From an uncultured Pelagibacteraceae bacterium (GTDB lineage Bacteria; Pseudomonadota; Alphaproteobacteria; Pelagibacterales; Pelagibacteraceae), in assembly GCA_902570425.1 (NCBI GenBank), contig CACFYB010000001.1, forward strand, positions 62,001 through 126,000: a DNA stretch of 64,000 nt. Direction: 5' to 3'. The notes under the pieces are model-generated. The model saw only the letters and a list, made by a program, of their open reading frames with translations. It did not search any database and was not told the origin of the DNA. The translations under genes and the position numbers were made by a program. Below, piece after piece: positions 27,585 to 38,038 of this stretch. The first letter of the stretch is position 1, and the number at the start of each line of letters is the position of its first letter.

Positions 27585-28490
27585 TTGAAAAATTTCAAAA
27601 TTAATATCTTTCCATTATCATTATTATTTATTCAACCAATTTTTATGGCTAGTAATTTAGTAGTAGCAAGAGGTGGTGTAGAATTTGTTCCTCCTATTTC
27701 GCTTGCTTTTTGGAGATGGACCGCTGTTTTTTTAATATTATTACCTTTTACATATATGGCATTAAAAAAAAATTTTAATATCATTAAAAAAGAATATAAA
27801 AGATTATTTTTTTTAGGTTCAATGGGATGTGGTGTATGCGGGGCTTTTCCGTTTTTAGCAGGCGAAACTACAACAGTTACAAATATGGGAATTATTTATA
27901 CATCATCACCTGTGTTTATAATATTGATTTCATATTTTTTTTTTAAAGAGAAGATTAATTTAACCAAAATTATTGGATTAGTTGCATGTTTAATAGGTGT
28001 TTTTGTAATTATAATAAAGGGAGATTTAGATTTATTGATTAATTTACAATTCACTATTGGAGATCTATGGATGCTGGCTGCTGCAATTGGATGGGCTTTA
28101 TATTCTATATATTTATTTTACTGGAATTCTAGATTAAAGATTTTTGAGAGATTTACTTTAATATCATTTTTTGGTGCATTGAGTTTATTACCTTTTTATA
28201 TTGGGGAAGAGATATTTTACAAACAGACAATTTTTATACCTGAATTTTATTTATGGGTAATTTTTGCAGCTATTTCACCAGGGATAATTGCTTTTACACT
28301 TTATACTCTGGCTCAAAAAAAATTAGGTGCATCTTTAACAGGATTTACACTTTATGTTTTTACAGTTTATGGAGCAATTTACGGGTATTTTTTATTTGAT
28401 GAGAAATTTGAAAATTATCATTTCATAGGAACAATTTTAGTATTTATTGGCATATACTTAGCAAAGAAAAACAATGTTAAAAAAGCTTAA
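27585..28490 (+). CDS. DMT family (EamA) transporter
   Basis: Ten TM-like protein, VVARGGVEFVPPISLAFWRW. Confidence 0.9.
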   Translation: MKNFKINIFPLSLLFIQPIFMASNLVVARGGVEFVPPISLAFWRWTAVFLILLPFTYMALKKNFNIIKKEYKRLFFLGSMGCGVCGAFPFLAGETTTVTNMGIIYTSSPVFIILISYFFFKEKINLTKIIGLVACLIGVFVIIIKGDLDLLINLQFTIGDLWMLAAAIGWALYSIYLFYWNSRLKIFERFTLISFFGALSLLPFYIGEEIFYKQTIFIPEFYLWVIFAAISPGIIAFTLYTLAQKKLGASLTGFTLYVFTVYGAIYGYFLFDEKFENYHFIGTILVFIGIYLAKKNNVKKA

Positions 28491-29292
28491 GAATAATTTG
28501 ATGTTATTTTTTCAAATAGTAATTTTAATTTATTTCTTAATCTTAATCTTTCTGTATTTTTATCAAAGAAACTTAATGTACCATCCTAATGAAAATAATT
28601 ATTCCGATGATCAATTATCTGTTTATATTGAAAAAGTTAAAATTAATACCAGTGACAATATTGAGTTATTAGGCTGGTATCATGAAAAAGACTTAAAAAA
28701 AAATATAACAATTGTTTTTTTTCATGGAAATGCAGGATCATTAGAAAATAGGATCCATAAATTAAACTATTTTCGTGATATGGATGTTAATTTTTTAATT
28801 ATTGCATGGAGAGGTTTTAGTGGTAATAAAGGAAAACCTTCTGAAAAAGGTTTATACGAGGATGGCAAAAGTGCAATAAATTGGTTACTTGATAAAGGTG
28901 TTGAGGAAAAAGATCTTGTTATTTATGGTGAGTCATTAGGGACTGGTGTAGCTAGTCACTTATCACAAAATAAAAATTTTGGTGGTCTCATTTTGGAAAC
29001 TCCTTTTACATCCATGATTGATGCAGCAAAAAACTTTTATCCATACATACCTGTAGGCTTGTTATTGAAAGATAAGTTTGACAATAAAAGTAAGATTAAA
29101 AATGTAAGTATTCCAGTTTTAATAATGCATGGTGAAGCTGATCAGATAGTGCCATTTTCTATGGGAAAAAAAATGTATGAAATTGCAAATGAACCAAAAT
29201 ATTCCTATTTTACAAAACATGACAATCATATGATGGAATATGATGAAAATCTTGTAAAAGCTCTGAAATCTTTTCTTAAAAGTATAAATTAA
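28474..29292 (+). CDS. Alpha/beta hydrolase (BEM46/YfhR-like)
   Basis: NLMYHPNE, FFHGNAGS, YGESLGTGVA, LIMHGEADQIVP. Confidence 0.9.
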   Translation: MLKKLKNNLMLFFQIVILIYFLILIFLYFYQRNLMYHPNENNYSDDQLSVYIEKVKINTSDNIELLGWYHEKDLKKNITIVFFHGNAGSLENRIHKLNYFRDMDVNFLIIAWRGFSGNKGKPSEKGLYEDGKSAINWLLDKGVEEKDLVIYGESLGTGVASHLSQNKNFGGLILETPFTSMIDAAKNFYPYIPVGLLLKDKFDNKSKIKNVSIPVLIMHGEADQIVPFSMGKKMYEIANEPKYSYFTKHDNHMMEYDENLVKALKSFLKSIN

Positions 29293-29340
29293 GCCACAAT
29301 CCAAACAAAGATATTTCAAATTTTTTTTTTAATTAGAATA

Positions 29341-29904
29341 ATGAAAAAAATTTTTATAATTTTCGTTTTTCATCTTTTTTTAGCAAATTTTTCTCATTCT
29401 CAAGATAAGTTTTTTCAACCTGATGATCTATTTCATATTGATCATATGGACTCACACAACAAAGAGTTTACACTATATTTCAAGGGTAGAGAAAAATCTA
29501 TTTTAGCTAAAGGTGAAGAAAATAATTATATAAACGATTATCCAAAAGATCTTTATATCTATAATCATTCAACTAAATCATCTTCTCCTCTTATCTCTCA
29601 TGATTGGTTTCCTTCACAAGCTAAATATTTTTTACAAGAATACGACTTTCCTGTATTTCCTGATGATTTTGCATACTATTTATTAAAGGACGATAAAACT
29701 TTAGTAATGATTAGTGCAGTAAAAAGTTTAAATGCGAATTTCAAATATGACATAATAAATAAAAAATTAGAACTTTATCCAACCACTGGTAAATTTGATT
29801 TTATTATTTCATCTTTTTCTAAAGATTGTGGATATTATAAATTTAAAGATAATTATAAGTGCAATATCTATAAACCTTTAATTTCAAGTAATTTAATCAA
29901 TTAA
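29341..29904 (+). CDS. Hypothetical secreted protein
   Basis: Signal peptide, no recognised domain. Confidence 0.55.
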   Translation: MKKIFIIFVFHLFLANFSHSQDKFFQPDDLFHIDHMDSHNKEFTLYFKGREKSILAKGEENNYINDYPKDLYIYNHSTKSSSPLISHDWFPSQAKYFLQEYDFPVFPDDFAYYLLKDDKTLVMISAVKSLNANFKYDIINKKLELYPTTGKFDFIISSFSKDCGYYKFKDNYKCNIYKPLISSNLIN

Positions 29905-30814
29905 TTTGAGTAAAAGCTTCAGCAAATTTTTCAGCATCGAATAATTGTAAATCATCTTCTTTTTCACCTAGGCCTAATGCAATAATAGGGAGTTTATATT
30001 TTTTTGCTAAAGCTAAAAGAATACCACCTTTTGCTGTTCCATCTAATTTTGTCATTATTACACCTGTTATGGGAATAATTTTATTAAATTCTTCAACTTG
30101 ATTGATTACATTTTGACCTGAAGTTGCATCTAAAACTAAAATTACATTATGTGGTGCATCTGGGTCTATTTTCTTTGTTACATTAGCTATCTTTTTATAT
30201 TCCTCCATTAAATTTTTTTTATTTTGAAGTCTTCCAGCTGTATCAATCAAAACTTGGTTAAAATTATTTTTCATAGCTTCATCAACTGCTTTATAAGCAA
30301 CAGATGCTGGATCAGATCCTTGTGATGATTTAGTTATTTGAACATTCACTTTATCAGCCCAATTTTCTAATTGTTCAATTGCGGCAGCTCGAAAAGTATC
30401 TGAAGCCGCAAACATAACCTTATTTCCATTAATTTTTAAAATTTTACCAATTTTTCCAATAGTGGTTGTTTTGCCGACACCATTTACACCTGAAATTAAA
30501 GTGGCACTAAGTTTATCCTTCTTTTCAAAAAAAGAATTATTTTCCAAAGGTTTCATTAAAGAAACAATGTAATCTTTTAAAATCAAATTTATTTCAGTCG
30601 ATAAATTTTTTTTCGGATCAATTTTTTTAGATGAAATAATTTCTTTAATTTCAGATGCTGCTTCTACACCCACATCTGACTTAATCAAAAATTCCTCTAT
30701 TTTGTCTAAGTTTTCATCATCTATCTCTTTTTTTATTATAATTTCCTTTAAACCTGACGAAAACGCAGAAGCACTTTTTTTAAAACCAATTTTAAATTTA
30801 TCAAAAATTCCCAT
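29897..30814 (-). CDS. ftsY: Signal recognition particle receptor FtsY
   Basis: SGVNGVGKTTTIGKI, DTFRAAAIEQL, DTAGRLQNKKNLMEE, TKLDGTAKGG. Confidence 0.97.
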   Translation of the reverse strand: MGIFDKFKIGFKKSASAFSSGLKEIIIKKEIDDENLDKIEEFLIKSDVGVEAASEIKEIISSKKIDPKKNLSTEINLILKDYIVSLMKPLENNSFFEKKDKLSATLISGVNGVGKTTTIGKIGKILKINGNKVMFAASDTFRAAAIEQLENWADKVNVQITKSSQGSDPASVAYKAVDEAMKNNFNQVLIDTAGRLQNKKNLMEEYKKIANVTKKIDPDAPHNVILVLDATSGQNVINQVEEFNKIIPITGVIMTKLDGTAKGGILLALAKKYKLPIIALGLGEKEDDLQLFDAEKFAEAFTQIN

Positions 30815-31638
30815 TAGATTTTTAATATTATCTCTTTAATATCAGACACTGGTCCAGTCATATACACATTACCATTACCTATATCAAATGTAATATCTAA
30901 AGATCCTTCTTTGAAATGAACTTTACAAATTTTCTCAGTTAATTGATTTAGATATCCTGCAACAACAGTCGCGCACGCAGCAGTTCCACAAGCTTTAGTT
31001 TGGCCTGCTCCTCTCTCCCAAACATTTACTTTTATATTTTCACAATCATCCGCTACTTCTGCAAAAGTTACATTTATTCTTTCGGGAAAATAATAGTGGT
31101 TTTCAATTTTAGGACCAATCTTTTTTATATCTATTTTTTCGCAGTCATTGACAAAAAAAACAATATGTGGATTACCTACATTAACACATATTCCATCTCC
31201 ATATTCTTCTTTCATGAAATCAATCGAGACTTTTCTAGGATCTAATCCTTCTTTGATAGGGATACTTTTATCATATTTAAATTCTGGAAGACCCATATTT
31301 ATTCTTACTAATTTTTCACTTAAAATTTCCGCTTCCAAAATTTTTTTTTCGGCCTCTAATTTTATGATTTTTTGATTATTCTCTTTTGAGATTAAATAAG
31401 CTATGCATCTACTTCCATTTCCGCAAGCACCAACTTCTATTCCATCAGGATTATAAATTTTAATTGGAAAAACATTTTCAACTTTTTTTTCAATAAATAT
31501 TATTTGATCAAATCCAACATTATTCCTATCACCTATATTTATTATTTGTTCTTTAGTAAGATTTATTTCACTTTTTCTTCTATCAATAATAACAAAGTTG
31601 TTTCCTAGGCCATCCATTTTAAAAGCTTTTATGTTCAT
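30814..31638 (-). CDS. dapF: Diaminopimelate epimerase
   Basis: KMDGLGNNFVIID, ACGNGSRC, GQTKACGTAACA. Confidence 0.96.
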   Translation of the reverse strand: MNIKAFKMDGLGNNFVIIDRRKSEINLTKEQIINIGDRNNVGFDQIIFIEKKVENVFPIKIYNPDGIEVGACGNGSRCIAYLISKENNQKIIKLEAEKKILEAEILSEKLVRINMGLPEFKYDKSIPIKEGLDPRKVSIDFMKEEYGDGICVNVGNPHIVFFVNDCEKIDIKKIGPKIENHYYFPERINVTFAEVADDCENIKVNVWERGAGQTKACGTAACATVVAGYLNQLTEKICKVHFKEGSLDITFDIGNGNVYMTGPVSDIKEIILKI

Positions 31639-31698
31639 ATATACTTATTTAACTTATTTATTGACTTTTTGAACCTCTATTATAGTTTGTGCCTGTTT

Positions 31699-31779
31699 CC
31701 GCAAAAACGTTAAATTTGCGGTGTCTTTGGAAACAAAGAGATCGACACTAGTCAGCGAGGGTTCGCCCACTAGTGCGAT
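31699..31779 (+). ncRNA. Structured RNA leader of ffh (three consecutive hairpins)
   Basis: P1 CCGCAAA/TTTGCGG (31699-31721); P2 TCTTTG-GAAA-CAAAGA (31724-31739); P3 ATCG-A-CACTAGT-cagcga-GGG-TTCG-CCC-ACTAGTG-CGAT (31741-31779). Confidence 0.8.
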
Positions 31780-31799
31780 TACTAATGCGTGTGATAAAT

Positions 31800-33158
31800 A
31801 TGTTTGAAAATTTGACAAATAAATTTGAGGAAGTTTTTTCCTCCCTGAAAAAAGCACCATCACTTGACGAAAATCAAGTTGATGAGGGGTTGAGAGGTAT
31901 AAGGCAAGCTTTATTAGAGGCAGATGTATCTCTTGATGTAGCAAAAGATTTTATTGAAAAAGTTAAACCAAAAGCTCTAGGTCAAGAAATAATTAGATCT
32001 ACATCCCCCGGAGATATGGTCGTTAAGATTGTTTATGATGAATTGGTTAATTTGTTAGGTGAAAAAAATAATGATGTAAATTTGAATGCAGTACCACCAG
32101 TACCTATGATGCTAGTTGGATTACAAGGATCTGGCAAAACTACTACAACTGCAAAATTAGCGAAATATTTAGAAAATATAAAAAAAAAGAAAGTAATGAT
32201 GGTAAGTTTAGATATCTATAGACCAGCAGCTCAAGAACAATTGAGATCTTTAGGTGAACAAAATAATATTTTAACTCTACCAATCATAGATGGACAACAA
32301 CCAACTGATATTTGTCAAAGAGCAATAAGTGCTGCAAATTTAAATGGAGCCGAAATAATACTATTTGATACAGCCGGAAGAACTCAAATTGACTTGCAAA
32401 TGATGAGTGAGATTAAGCAAATTGAAAATACTATTAAGCCAGCAGAAACCTTACTTGTTGCAGATTCTCTTACAGGGCAAGTTGCAGCTTCCGTCGCAAA
32501 AGAATTTAAAAATACAGTTAATCTTTCAGGAATAATTCTAACAAGAGCAGATGGTGATGCAAGAGGTGGAGCTGCTGTTAGTATGAAATTTGTTTCACAA
32601 GTTCCAATAAAATTTTTAGGTATTGGTGAAAAAATTGAAAATCTTGAGGCATTTCATCCAGACAGAATTGCAAATAGAATTCTTGGTATGGGAGATATTG
32701 TATCTCTTGTTGAAAAAGCAGCACAAGACTTAGGTGAAGAAAACATAAAAAAAACGGAAGAAAATTTAAGAAAAGGACAATTCTCAATGCAAGATTATTT
32801 AACTCAACTTAGACAAATGAAGAAAATGGGCGGTGTAGAGGGCATCATGTCTTTCATGCCGGGGGTTTCAAAAGTCAAGTCGCAAATGGATTCTGCTGGA
32901 ATTGATGAAAGTGTTATCACTAAAAATGAGGCTATAATTCTATCAATGACAAAAAAGGAAAGAGAGAACCCAAAAATAATTGATGGTTCAAGGAAAAAAA
33001 GAATTGCTAATGGCTCTGGAACAGATCCGGCCACTATCAATAAATTGTTAAAGCAATTTAAAATGATGTCTGAAATGATGAAAAAGATGTCAAAAGGAAA
33101 TCTGAAAGGTTTGTCTGATAAAGGTATACCTCCAGAATTATTTAATCAACTAAAATAA
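31800..33158 (+). CDS. ffh: Signal recognition particle protein Ffh
   Basis: MFENLTNKFEEVFSSLKK from ATG 31800 (track start 31773 lies in the leader); GLQGSGKTTTTAKLA, DTAGRTQ, M-domain GMGDIVSLVEKA. Confidence 0.97.
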   Translation: MFENLTNKFEEVFSSLKKAPSLDENQVDEGLRGIRQALLEADVSLDVAKDFIEKVKPKALGQEIIRSTSPGDMVVKIVYDELVNLLGEKNNDVNLNAVPPVPMMLVGLQGSGKTTTTAKLAKYLENIKKKKVMMVSLDIYRPAAQEQLRSLGEQNNILTLPIIDGQQPTDICQRAISAANLNGAEIILFDTAGRTQIDLQMMSEIKQIENTIKPAETLLVADSLTGQVAASVAKEFKNTVNLSGIILTRADGDARGGAAVSMKFVSQVPIKFLGIGEKIENLEAFHPDRIANRILGMGDIVSLVEKAAQDLGEENIKKTEENLRKGQFSMQDYLTQLRQMKKMGGVEGIMSFMPGVSKVKSQMDSAGIDESVITKNEAIILSMTKKERENPKIIDGSRKKRIANGSGTDPATINKLLKQFKMMSEMMKKMSKGNLKGLSDKGIPPELFNQLK

Positions 33159-33171
33159 AAAAGGAGAGTAA

Positions 33172-33639
33172 ATGTTAAAACTTAGATTATCAAGAGGTGG
33201 CACAAAGAAGAGACCGGTTTATAAGGTCGTAGTTGCTGACAGTCGTTTTGCAAGAGATGGAAGATTTATTGAGAAAGTAGGTTTTTTTAATCCATTATTG
33301 CCAAAAGAAAAAAAGGAGAGAATTGGATTAGAAGCCGAAAGAATTAAATATTGGTTGGGTCAAGGTGCACAACCAACAACAAGAGTTGCCAGGATTTTAG
33401 GTGAAAATGAACTGATGCCTATGCCCGCTAACGGGAATAACCCTCAAAAAGCAATTCCAAAAAAGGATAGAAAAAAAGAGAGCTCTCAAGATGCTAAAAA
33501 GGATGAAACTGCAAAATCAGATGCAGTTCCAGCAGCAGAAGCTAAAAAAGAAGAAGCTCCTAAGGCAGAAGCTAAAAAGGAAGAAGCTCCTAAGGCAGAA
33601 GCTAAAAAGGAAGAAGCTCCTAAGGAGGAAAAAAAATAA
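33172..33639 (+). CDS. rpsP: 30S ribosomal protein S16 with repetitive charged C-terminal tail
   Basis: [24 protein letters not shown]; tail ([10 protein letters not shown])n. Confidence 0.96.
   Translation: MLKLRLSRGGTKKRPVYKVVVADSRFARDGRFIEKVGFFNPLLPKEKKERIGLEAERIKYWLGQGAQPTTRVARILGENELMPMPANGNNPQKAIPKKDRKKESSQDAKKDETAKSDAVPAAEAKKEEAPKAEAKKEEAPKAEAKKEEAPKEEKK
33541..33630 (+). repeat. Three tandem 30-nt units in the rpsP tail
   Basis: gctaaaaaRgaagaagctcctaaggcagaa x3 (third copy ends gaggaa). Confidence 0.95.
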
Positions 33640-33653
33640 TCTAAGTTTTATTT

Positions 33654-34340
33654 ATGTTGCAAGCTCAAGTATTTACACTTTATCCAGAAATTTTTCCTGG
33701 GCCTTTAGATAAAGGTCTTTATGGCAGAGCAATGGTCAAAAAATTGTGGAGTTTGAATGTAATTAATATTAGAGATGCAGCAACAGATAAACACAAGACA
33801 GTAGATGATGCACCATATGGTGGTGGTACAGGAATGTTACTTAAACCTGACGTTTTAGCAAAATCTATCGATCAGAATATAAATAAAGGGGAAAGAATTT
33901 TTTATCTTTCACCTAAAGGTAAAAAATTTGATCAAAATCTTGCTACAGAATTGTCCAAAGAAAAGTCATTTTCTTTAATTTGTGGACATTTTGAAGGTGT
34001 TGATGAGAGGGTTTTAACTACAAGAAATATAGAGGAAATAAGTATTGGAGATTATGTGTTGTCAGGCGGTGAAACAGCTGCACTTGTGGTTCTTGATAGT
34101 GTGCTAAGACTTTTGCCTGGAGTTTTAGGGAATGAAAAATCAGCCTCTGAGGAAACTTTTGAAAATGGTCTTTTGGAATATCCTCAATATACAAAACCAC
34201 AGATTTGGGAGGAAAAATCGGTACCAGATGTGTTATTATCAGGGGATCACGCTAAAATTAAAGACTGGCGTTTATCTCAATCTGAGGCTATAACACGCGA
34301 CCGAAGACCAGATTTGTGGCAAAAATATAAGAAAAACTGA
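33654..34340 (+). CDS. trmD: tRNA (guanine-N1)-methyltransferase
   Basis: [50 protein letters not shown]. Confidence 0.97.
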   Translation: MLQAQVFTLYPEIFPGPLDKGLYGRAMVKKLWSLNVINIRDAATDKHKTVDDAPYGGGTGMLLKPDVLAKSIDQNINKGERIFYLSPKGKKFDQNLATELSKEKSFSLICGHFEGVDERVLTTRNIEEISIGDYVLSGGETAALVVLDSVLRLLPGVLGNEKSASEETFENGLLEYPQYTKPQIWEEKSVPDVLLSGDHAKIKDWRLSQSEAITRDRRPDLWQKYKKN

Positions 34341-34356
34341 ATTGTTAAATAGTAAT

Positions 34357-34893
34357 ATGAAAACAATAGAAGAAATAAATCAACAAAATGTAAAGAAAAT
34401 TCTTTCTGAAAAGAAAATTCCAGAGTTTTTTCCAGGAGATGTAGTTAAAGTTGGTGTGAGAATTACAGAAGGTAAAAAAGAAAGAATTCAATATTTCGAA
34501 GGTGTTTGTATCGCTAAAAAAAGTAGAGATTTAAACTCTTCATTTACTGTAAGAAAAATTTCTTTTGGAGAAGGTGTTGAAAGAACGTTTCCATTATTTG
34601 GTACAGTTATTGATTCTATTAAAGTTATTCGTTCAGGAAAAGTAAGAAGAGCAAAATTATATTATTTAAGGGACAGAACAGGTAAATCAGCGAGAATTGC
34701 TGAAAAAATTAGGAAAAAAATTGGTATCGATGTTGATGTAAAACCCGAGACAGTAACAGAGGAAAATTTAGCTCCAGTTACTTCAGAAAAAACAAATACA
34801 ATAGAGGAAGCTCCTAAAGCAGAAGCTAAAAAAGATGAAGCTCCTAAAGCAGAAGCTGAAAAGAAAACAGAAAGCTCACCAGAAAAAAAATAA
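34357..34893 (+). CDS. rplS: 50S ribosomal protein L19 with repetitive charged C-terminal tail
   Basis: [45 protein letters not shown]; more likely start ATG 34357 than 34342. Confidence 0.96.
   Translation: MKTIEEINQQNVKKILSEKKIPEFFPGDVVKVGVRITEGKKERIQYFEGVCIAKKSRDLNSSFTVRKISFGEGVERTFPLFGTVIDSIKVIRSGKVRRAKLYYLRDRTGKSARIAEKIRKKIGIDVDVKPETVTEENLAPVTSEKTNTIEEAPKAEAKKDEAPKAEAEKKTESSPEKK
34807..34866 (+). repeat. Two imperfect 30-nt units in the rplS tail, same unit as in rpsP
   Basis: gaagctcctaaagcagaagctaaaaaagat / gaagctcctaaagcagaagctgaaaagaaa. Confidence 0.9.
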
Positions 34894-34904
34894 TTTTTTT
34901 TTCA

Positions 34905-36308
34905 ATGCCTAATACTCTTTATGATAAAATCTGGAACGATCACTTAGTTGATCAACAATCTGATGGTACAGCTTTACTATTTGTTGATAGACATCTTGTT
35001 CATGAAGTAACTAGTCCACAGGCATTTGAAGGTCTTAGAAATTCAAATAGAAAAGTAAGGCATCCAAAATTAACTTTGGCAGTTGCAGATCACAATGTTC
35101 CAACTACAGATAGAACCAATGGTATTGCGGATCAAGAATCCAAAATTCAAGTTGATACTTTAGAAAAAAACTGCAAAGAATTCGGTGTACAACTTTTTGG
35201 TATGGACGATAAAAGACAAGGAATAGTTCATATAATTGGACCAGAACAAGGATTTACTCAACCTGGAACAGTAATTGTTTGTGGAGATAGCCATACTGCT
35301 ACGCATGGTGCGTTTGGTGCTTTAGCGTTTGGGATTGGTACATCAGAAGTAGAACATGTTTTAGCAACTCAAACATTAGTTCAAAAAAAAGCAAATAACT
35401 TTAGAATTAATGTAAATGGAAAACTCCCACTAGGGGTAACATCTAAAGATGTAATTTTACAAATAATTGGGAAAATTGGAACAGCTGGAGGTACAGGCTG
35501 TGTTGTGGAGTATGCAGGTGATTTAATCAGATCACTTAGTGTTGAGCAACGTATGACCATATGTAATATGACTATAGAAGGTGGAGCTAGAGCAGGGTTA
35601 ATTGCACCTGATGAAAAGATATTTGAATATTTAAAAGGAAAACCAATGTCACCAAATGGTGAAAAATGGGAAAAAGCTCTAGAATACTGGAAAAGTTTAA
35701 AATCAGATGATAATGCAAATTTTGATAAAGAAATTACATTGCAAGCCAATGAAATTTTACCCATGATAACTTGGGGAACATCACCTCAAGATGTAATTAC
35801 AATTGATGGCAAAGTTCCAAACCCAAATAAAGAAAAAGATGAAGATAAAAAAAATTCGTTAGAAAGGGCTCTTAAATATATGGGTTTAAAACCAGATATG
35901 GCAGCAAAAGATATTAAAATAGATAAAGTTTTTATTGGTAGTTGCACTAATGGAAGAATTGAGGATTTAAGAGAGGCAGCAAAAATTTTAAAAGATAAAA
36001 AAATAGCTTCACATGTTCATGCAATGGTAGTACCAGGATCTGGCTTAGTCAAAGAACAAGCAGAGCAAGAGGGTTTAGATAAGATATTTGTTAGTTCTGG
36101 TTTCGAATGGAGAGAACCAGGATGTTCAATGTGTTTAGCTATGAACGCTGATAAACTAAAGCCTGAGGAAAGATGTGCATCTACGTCTAATAGAAATTTT
36201 GAGGGAAGACAAGGAAGAGGTGGTAGAACTCATTTAGTAAGTCCAGGAATGGCAGCTGCTGCTGCAATTTCAGGTAACTTAGATGATGTTAGAAAGTATC
36301 AAAATTAA
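34905..36308 (+). CDS. leuC: 3-isopropylmalate dehydratase large subunit
   Basis: [53 protein letters not shown]. Confidence 0.97.
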   Translation: MPNTLYDKIWNDHLVDQQSDGTALLFVDRHLVHEVTSPQAFEGLRNSNRKVRHPKLTLAVADHNVPTTDRTNGIADQESKIQVDTLEKNCKEFGVQLFGMDDKRQGIVHIIGPEQGFTQPGTVIVCGDSHTATHGAFGALAFGIGTSEVEHVLATQTLVQKKANNFRINVNGKLPLGVTSKDVILQIIGKIGTAGGTGCVVEYAGDLIRSLSVEQRMTICNMTIEGGARAGLIAPDEKIFEYLKGKPMSPNGEKWEKALEYWKSLKSDDNANFDKEITLQANEILPMITWGTSPQDVITIDGKVPNPNKEKDEDKKNSLERALKYMGLKPDMAAKDIKIDKVFIGSCTNGRIEDLREAAKILKDKKIASHVHAMVVPGSGLVKEQAEQEGLDKIFVSSGFEWREPGCSMCLAMNADKLKPEERCASTSNRNFEGRQGRGGRTHLVSPGMAAAAAISGNLDDVRKYQN

Positions 36309-36913
36309 TGCAAAAATTTACTAAATTAAAAAGTATTCCAGCATATTTACCAATAGTAAATATTGATACAGATATGATTATTCCAAAACAATTTTTAAAA
36401 ACTATTAAAAGAACGGGACTTGGTAAAAATTTATTTTATGAGATGAGATATGATGGAAATGGAATGAAAATAGATGATTTTATTTTAAACCAAAATCCTT
36501 TCAATAATTCAAAAATATTAATTTCAGGAAAAAATTTTGGTTGTGGATCATCTAGAGAACATGCTCCATGGGCATTACTAGATTTTGGTATTACTTGTGT
36601 AATAAGTTCTAGTTTTGCTGATATATTTTTTAGTAATTGTTTTAAAAACGGAATTTTACCAATTATTCTTGAAGAGGAAAAAATTAAAGAATTGTCGGAA
36701 TATGCAAATAGAAAAGAAGAAATTTCAGTTGATTTAAATGAAGAAAAAGTAACATATGGAAATAATGAAATTTCATTTAAAATTGACTCTTTTAAGAAAA
36801 AGTGTCTTTTAGAGGGTTTAGATGACATAGCTTTATCTTTAAAAAAATCTGACAAAATTGAAAAATTCGAAAAAAACTTAAAAAACCAAAAGCCTTGGAT
36901 TATAAATGATTAA
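36308..36913 (+). CDS. leuD: 3-isopropylmalate dehydratase small subunit
   Basis: [45 protein letters not shown]. Confidence 0.97.
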   Translation: MQKFTKLKSIPAYLPIVNIDTDMIIPKQFLKTIKRTGLGKNLFYEMRYDGNGMKIDDFILNQNPFNNSKILISGKNFGCGSSREHAPWALLDFGITCVISSSFADIFFSNCFKNGILPIILEEEKIKELSEYANRKEEISVDLNEEKVTYGNNEISFKIDSFKKKCLLEGLDDIALSLKKSDKIEKFEKNLKNQKPWIIND

Positions 36914-38012
36914 AGTAAAAAAAAGAAAAATATTATTACTTCCTGGAGATGGCATAGGGCCAGAAGTTATTGGTGAGGCTAAAAAGATTATTAATTGGTT
37001 TAATAATAAAAAATCTTTAGATTTTGAAATAGATGAAGATTTAGCAGGTGGTTGCTCTTATGATAAACACGGTACTCCAATTACTGATGAAGTTTTTTAT
37101 AAAGCATTAGAAAGTGCAGTTGTTATGTTGGGTGCTGTAGGTGGACCTAAATGGGATAATGTTGAATTCTCAAAAAAACCTGAAAGAGCACTTTTAAAGC
37201 TAAGAAAAGAATTAAAACTTTTTGCAAATTTAAGACCGGCAATATGTTTTAAACAATTAGTTGATGCATCAACTCTTAAACCAGAAATTGTTTCTGGTTT
37301 GGATATAATGATTGTAAGAGAATTGACAGGAGGGATATATTTTGGTGAACCAAGAGGAATAAAGCCAATTGAAAATGGTGAAAGAAAGGGAATAAATACT
37401 CATACTTATACAAGCAGTGAAATAATAAGAGTAGCTAAGATTGCTTTTGATTTGGCGAAAAAAAGATCTAATAAAGTTACCTCATGTGAAAAATCAAATG
37501 TAATGGAAGCAGGTCAACTTTGGAAAGAAGAAGTGCAAGCAGTCCATGATAAAGAATATAAAGACGTAGAATTAAGTCACATGCTTGCTGATAACTGTGC
37601 TATGCAATTACTTAGAAATCCAAAACAATTTGATGTGATTGTAACAGATAATTTATTTGGTGATATGTTATCTGATCAAGCGTCTATGTTAACAGGATCG
37701 TTAGGTCTTTTGCCTTCTGCATCATTAGGAGCTAAAAATAAGGACGGAGAGATGAGAGCAATGTATGAACCCATTCATGGATCTGCTCCAGATATCGCTG
37801 GGAAAGGAGTTGCTAATCCTATTGCAACAATATTAAGTTTTGCAATGGCATTAAGGTATTCTCTAGATTTAGATAAAGAGGCCGAAGTGCTAGAAAAAGC
37901 AGTACAAGCCGTACTAAATGATGGATTAAGAACAAAAGACATTTTATCTAGTGGAATGAAGGAAGTATCCACATCTCAAATGGGTGATGCGATAATTTCA
38001 AAATTGCAATAA
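36906..38012 (+). CDS. leuB: 3-isopropylmalate dehydrogenase
   Basis: [43 protein letters not shown]. Confidence 0.97.
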   Translation: MIKVKKRKILLLPGDGIGPEVIGEAKKIINWFNNKKSLDFEIDEDLAGGCSYDKHGTPITDEVFYKALESAVVMLGAVGGPKWDNVEFSKKPERALLKLRKELKLFANLRPAICFKQLVDASTLKPEIVSGLDIMIVRELTGGIYFGEPRGIKPIENGERKGINTHTYTSSEIIRVAKIAFDLAKKRSNKVTSCEKSNVMEAGQLWKEEVQAVHDKEYKDVELSHMLADNCAMQLLRNPKQFDVIVTDNLFGDMLSDQASMLTGSLGLLPSASLGAKNKDGEMRAMYEPIHGSAPDIAGKGVANPIATILSFAMALRYSLDLDKEAEVLEKAVQAVLNDGLRTKDILSSGMKEVSTSQMGDAIISKLQ

Positions 38013-38038
38013 TCAATTAATTATTTTAAACTAATTTT

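Noticed and set aside
31746-31775. GGGTTCGCCC resembling a tRNA T-arm
   Set aside because: The stem has a 4-nt UUCG loop rather than a 7-nt T loop and there is no acceptor/D/anticodon arrangement; it belongs to the ffh leader hairpin.
31654-31944. 96-aa minus-strand ORF at the ffh start
   Set aside because: Antisense to the strong ffh N-terminus and the structured leader; no recognisable protein motif.
33491-33712. Alternative-frame 73-aa ORF over the rpsP tail
   Set aside because: Out-of-frame reading of the tandem repeat; no independent support.
35381-35764. 127-aa minus-strand ORF inside leuC
   Set aside because: Antisense to a conserved gene; looks like a codon-bias artefact.
36436-36855. 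139-aa minus-strand ORF inside leuD
   Set aside because: Fully antisense to leuD, which has clear conserved motifs.
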